In this document: positions 50,590-64,000 of the stretch, piece after piece
Position numbering within the stretch: the stretch's first letter is position 1
Layout: each line of letters starts with the position of its first letter
From: Oryzias latipes
Lineage: Eukaryota; Chordata; Actinopteri; Beloniformes; Adrianichthyidae
Assembly (NCBI RefSeq): GCF_002234675.1
Contig: NC_019867.2
Location: 25,285,166-25,349,165 of the forward strand
DNA length: 64,000 bases
Direction of reading: 5' to 3'
Notes under the pieces: generated by a model
What the model was told of the DNA's origin: nothing
The model's database searches: none
Seen by the model: the letters and a program-made list of their open reading frames with translations, nothing else
Program-made: the position numbers and the translations under genes

Positions 50590-50880
50590 TTGTTTGTAAA
50601 TGCAGGAGAGCAGTTTCAGATGGTTTGGACACGTTGAGAGGAGGGACAGTGATGGTGATGATGTTGGTCAAATGATGCTGAGGTTGGAGCTGCCAGGAAA
50701 GAGGTCTAGAAGGAGAGCAGAGGAGGTTTGTGGGTGTAAAGAAAGGACGACATGGGGGTGTTTGGTGAGAGTGAGGAGGATGCAGATGATTGGCGGTGGT
50801 GAGTCCCGAAACTGAGCCTCCGAAAGGCAAAGAAAAAGAAAGGAGATATGTTTCAGCGGATGCATTTAAAAAGCGAAGTC
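50590..50880 (+). mobile_element. LINE reverse-transcriptase C-terminal fragment
   Basis: The plus frame reads FRWFGHVERRDSDGDDV, then LRLELPGKRSRRRAEEV, the well-known end of RTE/CR1-like LINE ORFs (RWFGHVERM..., LPGKRRRGRP). It ends in GGCAAAGAAAAAGAAAGG. Heavily 5' truncated, it lies just past the 3' end of upb1. Confidence 0.7.
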
Positions 50881-50929
50881 TGATTGATTTAAAAAAGGAA
50901 AATAACAGAATCTTTAGCTTTTGGTTTCA

Positions 50930-50935
50930 TTTATT
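50930..50935 (-). terminator. upb1: upb1 polyadenylation signal
   Basis: AATAAA on the minus strand, about 53 bases after the upb1 stop codon. Confidence 0.65.
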
Positions 50936-50987
50936 CAAATGCACAGTGTGTGCAGCTTGGAGTTGATGTGTAGCTGCTTGGGTTGCT

Positions 50988-54908
<3,921 letters not shown>

Positions 54909-55886
54909 TTTTGCAGTTTTCTTTAGTCTAAAGCTTCACAGCAGCAGCACAGATCAGTCTCACCGGTTTGAACACGTTTTCTGTTTCTCCTGTTATATAA
55001 TCTATAAATGCTTTGGAAAGACCAGCCTCCAGCAGGGAAGCTGACCTTTGGCTTGAGAAACCCGCTCCACCCCTCTTCTGGATCTTTTTGGAACTGAGTT
55101 CATCTATTCCTGCTTTCACACCTAAACAGACTGATCACAAAAAAGGTAAAAGATGCAACCAAGCTGCTCTGCATGCTTTCTGTCAAACTTAAAAACTCAC
55201 GAACAGCAGAACACGTTCCAACATATACAGACCACTAAGCTCATTTATTTTTACTATTTCTTTTACATTAAATTTAATTTTGTTTTTTTCTATTTTTTTA
55301 TCACTTCAGATTAACTTTTGTAATTGAATGGTCTTTCAGTGGTCAAATATTATTAATTAAATAAGTTAGAATACAAGAAAATACATTTTAAAAATAGAAG
55401 AATATTTCTCTCCCATTTTAAAGCACAAGTTTAAGCTGGTTGAAGATAAAAGGTGAATCTAAATACCTAAACTAATGATTATTTGGGCATTGTTGAATTT
55501 ATTTCCCACATTAGAAACTAAAACATAGTTTTATGGATTAAAAATACTTCATTCTTTCTAAGAAAAGAGATACGCTCTGCTTAGAGTTTTTTTTTTATCA
55601 CATTTGTTCATTATAATGTCAAGTATTTTAGACAATCTCTGTTAATTTAAAGAACACACTTTCTTAATGCTCCTGCACTTTGTTGCTTTTGGGTAACAGG
55701 TATGAAAAACATCCAAAGTCATGACACTCACTGCCTTTTATTTGTTTCTGACATGAGCTTAATTTGGGGCTTCTTCATTATTTGTAACCTATGTGACACA
55801 ATGGAAAAATCTGCTCCATGTTAAAATGTATGCTAAAGTCCTTTGATGTGAGTTAGAAACATCCGTTCAATTCAGAAACACTGATT
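54909..55886. other. Interval between upb1 and the c22orf15-like gene
   Basis: Should hold the upb1 promoter (next to 54908) and the 3' UTR of the c22orf15-like gene, with AATAAA on the minus strand at 55737-55742. Otherwise AT-rich; no repeat was recognised. Confidence 0.45.
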
Positions 55887-56808
55887 TCATGAGTTCTTGT
55901 TGGCGGTGATGTCTTTGTTTTTCTGTGTCCATCGTCTTTTGCTCTTTCTGTCCGTCTCCTTGTTAGGATGTGACAGTTTCCTCAGCAGCTCTGCAACAAA
56001 ACAAGTCCGTCATTCTGTTTTTGTCAAGCAGCAAATGTGACCTTTGACCAGCAGGGGGCCTCAGACAGCTGCTTCTTTACCAGCCGTCTTTATTACCTGC
56101 TAACTCAGGTTGACCTGAGCTGTAGTTGTTTAGGAGGGAGACATATTCCTGACTTCCAGAGGAATCATCTCCTGGAAAACATGAATCCCCGAGAACATAT
56201 TACTTCTAGCAGTAATCAGTCCGCACATCAAGCAGTCTGTGACACACCAAGAACTCTCCCCTCCAACTTAAAAATAGATCTGTTTTTTATGAAGACATTA
56301 GAAATAAATGAATGTCATTATTCAGCCTGGATATTTTCATCCTGATTTGACTTAAAAACATGTCAATGATCTGAGCTGACACTTCTCCATTAGCCGATTT
56401 GATGGACTCACGGAGGACCTGGAGCGGAACGTAGAACCGCCTCTCTGTCAGCACACTGGAGGCCAGATCCCGGCTGTGCTGCTTGGCCTCCAGGTTCATG
56501 ACTCGCCCGCTGCTGTCCATCAGGTCCACACAGTCTGTGAGGGAAAAACAGGAGATTTGATCATGCTGACTAGATTTATGGACTAATGCTGCCTGATTTT
56601 GGTTTCCCACAAGAGTTCACCTTCAAAACCCAGACCACACTTCTCCTTCAAATGTTGGATGAAATTGACTAGTTTACAGTTGAGATTAAGCAACTCCCTC
56701 CTGTCATCTGCCATCGAAACCATATGTGTCAATTCAGCAACATTCTGCGAAAACACAGCACTCAGAGCAGCATGGGAACTCACCTCCAATCAGGATTGTC
56801 ACAAACAT
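55887..56808 (-). CDS. c22orf15: C22orf15-like protein, function unknown
   Basis: Five minus-strand exons: 56784-56808, 56621-56707, 56412-56534, 56097-56171 and 55887-55990, giving 137 residues. The protein begins MFVTILIGDDRRELLNLNCK, in register with human MFIKVMFGAGCSVLVNTSCR, continues LVNFIQHLKEKCGLGFEDCV, then LTERRFYVPLQVLR, YVSLLNNYSSGQPELAELLR and KLS, matching human LLKERAIYVLVRII and YESLLENLDDHYPELAEEL. It ends with a very basic tail (KSKRRWTQKNKDITANKNS). The N-terminal part may adopt a ubiquitin-like fold; that is inference. Function is unknown. The exon 2 acceptor is the internal CAG at 56708-56710, chosen because it alone keeps the human register. Same strand as upb1, 1 kb upstream; in human both lie in 22q11.23. 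Confidence 0.88.
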
Positions 56809-58340
56809 GCTTTGCTCCTGGAAGCTGGTGAACTCCAAAATTTCTGACAGTGCTTAGAGCTGAAGATGCTATTTACTAAAGAGAGCCCATGAGGTCTTTA
56901 TAGACCAGGCATGATGGGGCATCAGTAAAAGAGTTTAGAGGCTTGGTTTTCATGCTTGCACACACACCCCTTTACCAGAAGAAGGCTCGTAAACGAGGAG
57001 ACAAAGGTCTGCAGATGTTTGTATCCATGGAGTCTGCAAACACAGATTCTTGTGCTCTCCACCTCGGAGGAAAGTGACGCAGACACAGACAATTGGGATT
57101 TTATGGTTTCCTGCAGATGTTGGTCCTTCTGAGGCTAAAACACCACTGGGCAAAATGTTTCAAATGGTTTATTACACTGAACGGAAAAATCCGATATTAC
57201 ATTTTCTCGTTATGTTTCCTTTAGAAATGATGGTTGGAAAATGTTTTTATAGAGAACTGTATCTGCCATTCCCTTTTTGCTGTGACTCAAATTTAATTTA
57301 ATGTATTTTGATTGCACTGATGAAGCTTTATGTGTAACGGAAGGGGACCTTGGAAATTTCTTTGGAAAGAGGTTTCCTTTTAACTCAAATTAACCCTTGT
57401 GCTATTCTAGCATTAACATTGGGAGTTGGGTCATCTAGACCCACTAGACAGTGCACTGAACCTTTCTTCTTCAGTGATCTGTGATCTTCACTGGTGTCCA
57501 TGGATTACATGAAATCCTCATTACCTTTATCCACCTTTGTCATGGTAGGGAGAACACGTCAATGTAAGGGGGGGGTCATGTAAGATGGCACAAGGCTTAA
57601 ACAGAAAAGTGAGGTAGATTTTTTTAAACAAAATGTAGTTAAAGGGGCATCTTTTTTAAAGAACAAACTGGAAAAATGTTTTCAAATGATCCCCAGTGCA
57701 TGTCCTGTTTGTATTGTTCAATAAGATTTTCTATTTTTTTACCATCAAAGTCTACATTCCGAGGGTGCAAAATGCCAACCTTGAATTCGCCTATAAGTCA
57801 AATGCATATTTATGTTTTGCAAAAGATGATTACATTAACTGTTATTTAAAAGAAAATATTAGAGATGTTGCCTTGCTTTGATTTTTGTACAGTAGTTTTT
57901 ACAATTCTACTACTTTTTGCGCACTTCTCTTTTTTATTTATTGTTATTTTTACACACGTTTTTAGATCATAATCTTAAGCAGCATTTAAGTTTGAAAATT
58001 GATGTTGACAATATTTTGTTTCTGACATTTAGAGGGAAAGATAAGAAAAAAATAAAATAAAAAACCAAGAAATATTCAAAAAGGAGGCCTTTTCATGCCC
58101 CAGACCAAATTTATTACCCCACCCAGTGCACCCACGGTCTATTATAGTCCTGTTCTCTTTCTAATGCCTACACATTCAGTGTCAGATACACATATGCACA
58201 CACAAAAAAAATACAAATTTAAATATACACTTAGAATCCCTTTAGGGGTCACAGGTCTGCTGGAGCCTATCCCAGGTACTGTTGGGTGCAACCTGAATAT
58301 GTTGCAGGAACACACACACACATCCACACCTGAGGCAATT
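56809..58340. other. Intergenic stretch between the c22orf15-like gene and retroposon copy 2
   Basis: The c22orf15-like promoter should lie just right of 56808. Besides the piggyBac-type MITE at 57394-57596 I see only AT-rich unique sequence and a CA-rich patch near 58195 and 58310. Confidence 0.4.
57394..57596. mobile_element. piggyBac-type MITE, copy 2
   Basis: Collinear with the copy at 50305 (for example TTGGGTCATCTAGACCCACT and GGTAGGGAGAACACGTCAAT). Ends CCCTTGTGCTATTCTA and (complement) GCCTTGTGCCATCTTA, flanked by TTAA at 57390-57393 and 57597-57600. Confidence 0.88.
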
Positions 58341-58349
58341 TTTTTTTTA

Positions 58350-60195
58350 ATTTTTTTTTTAACTTGTCCTGTCCAACAGCTGGGCAGACAGATGAGAGCT
58401 GAGGGCCTCTTGTGTTGGACATATTTTACTTTAACAACAGGGGTTAGGAATCTTCTGACAAACCAGAGGTATGTCTGAATAAACCCCTTTTGTAATCGAG
58501 GCCAGACTTTATTCATTTTAATCGTATTTGAAAATCTTTTGTGTTGGACCGGACGGAAAAGGAAAGAAAGGAAGAAAAGAGAGGGATGTTAGAAAGGGGG
58601 GGGATAGGAGGGTGATCGGGGGGGGGGGGGGGGGGGCAAAACCATGAAGCAGCATAAAGCAACAACCTACTGGATGTTTATCATTAGGGTGAGGTTCAGA
58701 TGTAATACAAAGGGCAGGGCCTGTCCACAAACCCACTCAAATGTTATAAACACACCTGCTAGCTGCAAAAATGTCCACATGTCAACATGCACACAATACA
58801 GATAGTGTTCACACACGCATACTTATGCCTTCAAACCAACTAGTGTGAAATATTTCATTCAATCAAGTAAACTATTTATGTAAATGTGACCTATTACTGT
58901 GCTCAAGGGAGTGTTTATGTTCTTCTAAAATGGATGGTGGAATGTGAAAAGAAGGAGGGAGAGTGCCCAGCCATCCCTACACCAAGACCCCCACCGCAGC
59001 AGCTGCGGCAGCCAGAACCCCCTAATGCCACACGGCAGCAAGCAGAGAACAACCGCCCCCCGGGCGATCACATCTGCCACCCAGGCCAGGGCCATCAGGA
59101 CCGCCCCGAGGCCCCCAGAGCCAGAGAGCTGAGAGGCACGGGGGGACAGAGAGCGCTGCCCCAGCCCAACCAGGAAAGCAGCCCCCCCCCGCCGCGCCAG
59201 GAGGGCCCAACGACGGGCCCCACCCGAGAAGGGTGCCCACAGCCCCAGACGAGCACCTCATCACCACCCAGGAGTTCTGGGCATCCCCCCGCCCCAACCC
59301 CGGGTACGAGCCATGACCACCCAAGGGAGACCCGCTCACGCGCTCCAGGCAGCTACCCACCCGGCCCACGGTTGGTCCAGAAGGGAGCAAGGCAGGGGCC
59401 AGCCATCCCCGCCCAGAAGGGGGACACCCCAGGGAGAAGGGCCCACAAGGGTTGTTGTAAACGTGGCCCGACCAGGCTCGGCCACAGTTGGAAATTTGGG
59501 GAGGCCCAGCACCCGGGGGCAAGGACCAGAACCCACTCCACAGGGACACGGACACCCCTGGCTCAGGTGTGATGTGATCCCCGGCTTCTGGCCTTGCCAG
59601 AAGGCTCAGGGATCCCTCTCCCTGCGTTGACAGAGGGCCACCGGGCCCAGGAAACCAGCACCCAGGGGACATGGCCGCCGTTGCCAAGGGCCCAGTACCC
59701 CCTACCAGGGATGGGGTAGGGGACAGATGGTCCAAGGTCCCACCTTCCTTGCGAAATGCGTGTGTGAGGGTGTGAGTGTGCATGTGTGTGTGTTTATGTT
59801 GGAATATATATTTTGAGGGGTGAAGGGTGTGTGTACTAAGAGTGTGCAGTAAAAATTGGTGGGTAGGGCACTGAGGGGACATCTCCTGATTACTCACAGT
59901 GATGTCCCATCACCCTCCCCACCAAGGGGCCCTAAATCTCTGAGGTGCGGTTAAAATTGGTGGGTAGGGCGCTAAGAGGAGATCTGCTGCTTGCTGGCAG
60001 TGATGTCCAAGCACCCCCTGTACCAACGGCCCTACATGTCTAAGATGCAAATAAAACTGAGAGAGGGGGGGGCCATTCCATACGGCAACCATGGGAGGGG
60101 AACCACTGCCAAGTAGCTCCTCCCCCCAAGGTGCATCGCAGCCTAAACCCCCCACCCCCTCACACTAATATGAGATTATATGAGGAAGGTTAAGT
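58350..60195 (-). mobile_element. GC-rich poly(A) retroposon, copy 2 (5' truncated)
   Basis: Same order of text as copy 1: T run, CTTGTCCTGTCCAACAGCT, GACAGATGAGAGCTGAGGGC, TTGGACCGGACGGAAAAGGA, ATGTTCTTCTAAAATGGATG, then the proline-coding GC block and the two 100-bp tandem units, ending at TATATGAGGAAGGTTAAGTT. It lacks the last roughly 270 bp of copy 1 (49935-50203), which would be the 5' end on the minus strand, the usual truncation of retroposed DNA. The two copies differ at many single positions and small gaps. A target duplication is not evident. Confidence 0.75.
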
Positions 60196-60222
60196 TATTC
60201 TTTTTCTATGAAGTTATTTTTT

Positions 60223-60470
60223 GGTAAATGGCGTATACTTATACAGCACTTTTCTACCTTTCTCCAGCCCCAAAGTACTTTACAGTCACAGACCCATTCA
60301 CACACTGCTAGCGGCTCTGCTGCCAAACACTGGCAACAACCTACCTAGAGGTAAGGTGGGATTCAGAGTCTTGCCCAAGGACACTTCAACACATGGGTGG
60401 GTAAAGTGGGAATTGAACCTGCAATATTCCGATCGAAGGTTGACCGCCCCACCACTGCACCACGGCCGCC
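60223..60470 (-). mobile_element. tRNA-derived SINE, minus strand
   Basis: Read on the minus strand: GGCGGCCGTGGTGCAGTGGT (A box side), GGTTCAATTCC (B box), then TGTCCTTGGGCAAGACTCTG and the L2-like tail GTAAAGTACTTTGGGG... AAGTGCTGTATAAGTA. A typical fish SINE. Confidence 0.8.
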
Positions 60471-62025
60471 ATTGAAGTAAAAATAACACTTCATTCACAA
60501 AATGACTTCCCAGTTTGATACGTTTTATTATTCATACAGATATGATTTTAACAATATTACCATTTCATATCAAAAACCTTTCCTGAGCAAAATGAATACA
60601 CATGAAAACTTCACTTCAAAGGTACCAAAAGAAACTGATCCTCAAGAATCTACCAGAACAATGTTAAATAGAAATATTGACATGTTTGACGTGAAATCAA
60701 AAGACGTGTTCATTTGACGATAAAGTGTGGAAGGTGGTTTTTGTTCTCTGGTTTATTATGTTTATAGTGGATTTTTTTTTTTACTTTTACCATTAGTTTG
60801 ATAAAATGTTGAAATTTTAAAGGGAGGAGGTCAAAAACATTAACATTTATATAATTTATACTTTACCAATTAAAGTTGTGAAAAGGTCCAGATTTCACGT
60901 CTTTCTATGAATTGAATGGGAGAACTTTCTCAAAGTTACAGTGATGATGAAAGGAACCTGACAGTTGCTCACAGGCTTTAGAGATCTCACTTTGGGAAAC
61001 ATCAGCAGAGTTTTAGTGTAGACTGCAGATACAACAAATATAAATATTCAAATAACAACAAATAAATACATCTAGCTTAAATTAATTGGTATAGCAACTA
61101 ATCATTTTTTTTAATTAAATCCAAATTGGTCAAACATGATCCGATTTTTCTCCATTTTGCAAAGATTTTCTTTTTCTTTTTACCCTATTTGCTAATGTCT
61201 CACCCAAAGTTCTTGTCAAAGTTCCAGTCCTTTGAAAAATACAACTGTGGCTTTCATTTATTATGGCAGTCGGTTATACTTTTCTTGGCAACTTAGATTT
61301 TTTCTCTCAAAGATTCATCTTGACTTTTTTGTTAAAGGTGGGTTTTTATTCCCTTGATGTTCAGCTTTAATAGATGTTTCTGTACTCTAAAGAAGATTTT
61401 TACAGCTTTACTCAAACTGAATAAGAACAAAGAATCCAAAAGAAAGGTTTCAGAGACAAGTCGCCGCTAAACGCTTAACAACTTGAACCCACAGGGGAGT
61501 TGAGACAAAAGCTGCCATGATAATGGATTCCAAATATAGCCAAACCACTTCGGGGATTCATCTCCTGCATGGGGAACCAGGATATTTGACACAGTTTCAT
61601 GGACTTTCAGATCTCATATATTTCACAAAAGCCTGCTGTTCCCACAGCTACTGATTTTTATGATCACTGCAGAGCGGAACTACAATAAAGCGTCTACATT
61701 CTTCCTCCTCACAGCAGTGCAAAGTCAGAGAAGAATATGCATCGTCACATTCTGACAAAAAAAAATGAAATAAAAAGTACATTTAAACATGCTGATGTTT
61801 AAAAAAAAGGATGAGTGTGTGCATCGGCCTTCTTTAACATGTTCAGCTCTCTGGACCACAAGCAGTGATTTCAGACTCTACGCAACAGTGTGTAAATACT
61901 AATGGGGGCATTTCCTTGAAGCTTGGATGTGAGTTTTCATGGTATCTCATGGACTCTTCCAACTTACTTTGGTTTTCAGACCCTGAGCAGATGTTTTCTA
62001 GCAAAGCTCCTGGATTGGGGGGGTG
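60471..62025 (-). other. adora2a: adora2a 3' UTR side and intergenic sequence
   Basis: No coding exon. The right part must be adora2a 3' UTR. Candidate minus-strand AATAAA signals lie at 61345-61350 and at about 61257. The left part is AT-rich unique sequence. Confidence 0.45.
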
Positions 62026-63013
62026 TCAGGACAACCTGTCCGGCTCACAGAAGCAGCTCTTGCTGCTTTGTCTGCTGAACAGTGACGAGACCTGGGCCGA
62101 GCTGAGGTTCTGTTTCAGAACCTCTGGATCAGCACCGTCCTGATCTTGCTCTTCGAGCTGTGAATGATGGATCAGAGGAACCTCAGTCTGAGAGAGGGCC
62201 GGCACCGCACAGGGACTAGAACAGTGAGACATGACAAAAGACAGAGGGAGGTGTGACACGGATACCAGACCGCCCCCTACAGGAGACGTCTGTGTGGCGC
62301 AGCACGGAGAGTTCTTGCTGCCACTGTGCTCTTTGAGGAGGTCAAAGCTGTTGGCCTTGAATCTGATGGAGTCTGTGATGCTGTTGTGAGTGGAGTTGTG
62401 CTCGCTCCAGCTGTTCTCCAGCGACTGCTGCTGGCCCAGGATGTGGCGCCGGATGATCTTTCGGAATGTTTTCCGAAACTCGCGGATGCGGTAGGCGTAG
62501 ATAAAGGGGTTGATGACCGAGTTGGCATGAGAGAGGATGATCGCCACGTACAGGATCGCCAGATGAGGGCGGTGGCAGTGAGGACAGAAGAGGGTGAAGC
62601 AGTTGATGATGTGCAGGGGCAGCCAGCAGACTGCAAACAGACCCACGATAATGGCCAAGGACTTGGCAGCCTGGACTTCTTTCTGCAGAGTAGAGCGCGA
62701 CTTCTCTCCGTGGAGGGCTTTCACCTCCATCAGCTTGAGCTGATGCCGTGCTGCCATGAAGATGCACAGGTAGATGGCCAGCATCAGAACCAGGGGGATC
62801 AGGACACAGGCAAAAAAGTTAAAGTAGACCATGTACTCCATGTCGACCACGTCCTCAAACAGGCAGTGCATCAGGCCGGACGGGCAGGTGCCGTTGGCAC
62901 TCTTTGGGAGCCTGTGCCAGCCCATCATGGGCGTCAGACCGATGACGATGGACAAAGCCCAGCAGATGGCGATGATTCCTCGAGCCCGCTGGCTTGTCAC
63001 CAAACTGTTGTAC
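62026..63013 (-). CDS. adora2a: ADORA2A, adenosine A2A receptor (last coding exon)
   Basis: A single minus-strand exon with acceptor at 63014-63015 encodes about 328 residues from the second intracellular loop to the end ([20 protein letters not shown]). It covers membrane helices 4 to 7: TM4 [20 protein letters not shown]; loop 2 with Cys; TM5 [21 protein letters not shown]6 [20 protein letters not shown] with the CWLP motif; TM7 [16 protein letters not shown] with NPxxY. The long Ser-rich tail follows. In the A2A receptor TM6 Asn (HIIN) and TM7 Ser-His bind adenosine; all are present. It couples to Gs and raises cAMP. The split at R|Y in loop 2 is the conserved intron position of adenosine receptors, so exon 1 (TM1-3) must lie beyond 64000. 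The tail is about as long as the human one but diverged. Confidence 0.97.
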
Positions 63014-64000
63014 CTAAAAATGCAGACGGTAAAAATATTGAGCATAAAAAAAAACAAATCATCAGGAATACACGATGGTGAAATAAACATGCAAATCGTG
63101 TTGCTTGTTTCCCCCCGGAGCTAAAGAAGAGAAACAAAAACTAAGACAGTTTTCCAGGATTCCTTGACGGAATGACTCTATTTTGGGTTGGCCTGATCCA
63201 CAGTGTGGGAGAGCAGCTGAGATGTTTGGCTTGTTTTTAGCACATTCTTAGGATGTTAAAGTGCAAAGGTTAACACTGCAAAAACAACCCCCATCAGGGA
63301 TGCAAAAAAAAGAAAAAAAAGAAGAGGAAACCTCTGCGTGGAAAAGAGTAAACACTAAAACTGAAAGACAGAGTGACGCTTCCTGGCGTGGGGTTCTTCT
63401 GGCGCAACAAGAGGAGGAGGTGTTGCATCGCTGGGAGACAAACATCTGAAAATATGTTCCAAGGAAATTAAAGGGTAGTGAGACTGAAGGTCTCTGAGGG
63501 AATTCAGAGTCTGTATAACCAATTAGAGCGATATTTATATGATTTCTCTTGGGGGTGGGGGAACCCTCATGGGACTTGTGATTTCTAGAGGAACATCTTT
63601 AGCCAAAAAAAAAAAAAAAAGTGTCTGTTTGTGGGGAGCTAGGAAAAACTTAAACCCAATACAGGAAATTTATGACATATAATTACCAGTATGAATCCCT
63701 TTGAGACAAGTATGTTGTAATATTTGGCTATATAAATAAAATTGAATTGAATTTAAACAAAATAATAAATCACCCATAAAACTGTAATGCCACTAAACTC
63801 ATGGTGAATTTGCCCCATTGACTGCACATGAGAACTAGACTGAGTGACTCCTCCCCAAATGCATTCAAACCCAGAAGAACCTGTTTGTTCAATAAAGCCA
63901 AAATCCCACTGACTTCTGTTGAGAAATAAACAGCTACTCAGTCGTCCACCCTTTTGATGCTCTTGCTAATGCAATTTTTTTTTCGTGATATTTTTTTCTT
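63014..64000 (-). other. adora2a: adora2a intron (to the window edge)
   Basis: Intron between the loop-2 split and the unseen first coding exon. No exon is visible. Near 63697-63756 is an L2-type tail. Confidence 0.6.
63697..63756 (+). repeat. L2-type LINE 3' tail
   Basis: CCCTTTGAGACAAGTATG followed by TTTGGCTATATAAATAAAAT and TGAATTGAATTT, the standard 3' end of fish L2 LINEs. Confidence 0.7.

Noticed and set aside
62326-63081. Plus-strand frame of 251 codons opposite adora2a
   Set aside because: It mirrors the receptor exon and crosses its splice site; no recognisable protein.

Overview
The window is vertebrate nuclear DNA, almost certainly from a ray-finned (teleost) fish. The genes are split by GT-AG introns, several only 75-90 bp long, and they encode vertebrate families (SMAD2, IER3IP1, SUSD1, ZBTB26, a P2X channel, GUCD1, UPB1, a C22orf15 homologue, ADORA2A). 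The intergenic DNA is full of fish-type repeats: Tc1-like transposons, hAT and piggyBac MITEs, tRNA-derived SINEs and L2-like tails. A percomorph or ricefish-like genome is my guess; the sequence alone does not prove it.

Layout, left to right. 0-4.3 kb: last six exons and the 3' UTR of smad2 (+). 5-5.6 kb: complete three-exon ier3ip1 (+). 6.1-9.6 kb: five-exon gene for a MaoC-like hot-dog protein (+). 13.8-14.4 kb: single-exon gene for a small protein ending in a CAAX-type lipidation box (+). 14.7-16.3 kb: decayed Tc1-like transposon. 19.0-30.4 kb: complete 17-exon susd1 (+) with seven sushi exons and several transposons in its introns. 32.2-34.6 kb: a Tc1-like copy split by a hAT element and by a second, unclassified insert. 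34.9-36.3 kb: zbtb26 (+), with a probable one-base frame break near its end. 37.4-41.1 kb: complete 12-exon P2X receptor gene (+). 43.8-46.0 kb: six-exon gucd1 (+). 48.1-50.2 kb: GC-rich retroposon with a 12-bp target duplication; a related copy lies at 58.35-60.2 kb. 51.0-54.9 kb: complete ten-exon upb1 (-). 55.9-56.8 kb: complete five-exon c22orf15-like gene (-). 62.0-63.0 kb: last coding exon of adora2a (-), whose first exon lies beyond the window.

The genes are not an operon; they are neighbours by ancestry. smad2-ier3ip1 is a human chromosome 18 pair, susd1 and zbtb26 are human chromosome 9 genes, and gucd1-upb1-c22orf15-adora2a is a human 22q11.23 group. Functional links are loose. P2X and A2A receptors both sense extracellular purines, and UPB1 performs the last step of pyrimidine breakdown.

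The most unusual items are a GC-rich, poly(A)-tailed composite retroposon with internal 100-bp tandem units (SVA-like in architecture), a dispersed inverted-repeat element family that keeps a short reading frame, a hot-dog protein that seems to have lost its hydratase residues, and an expanded sushi array in susd1.
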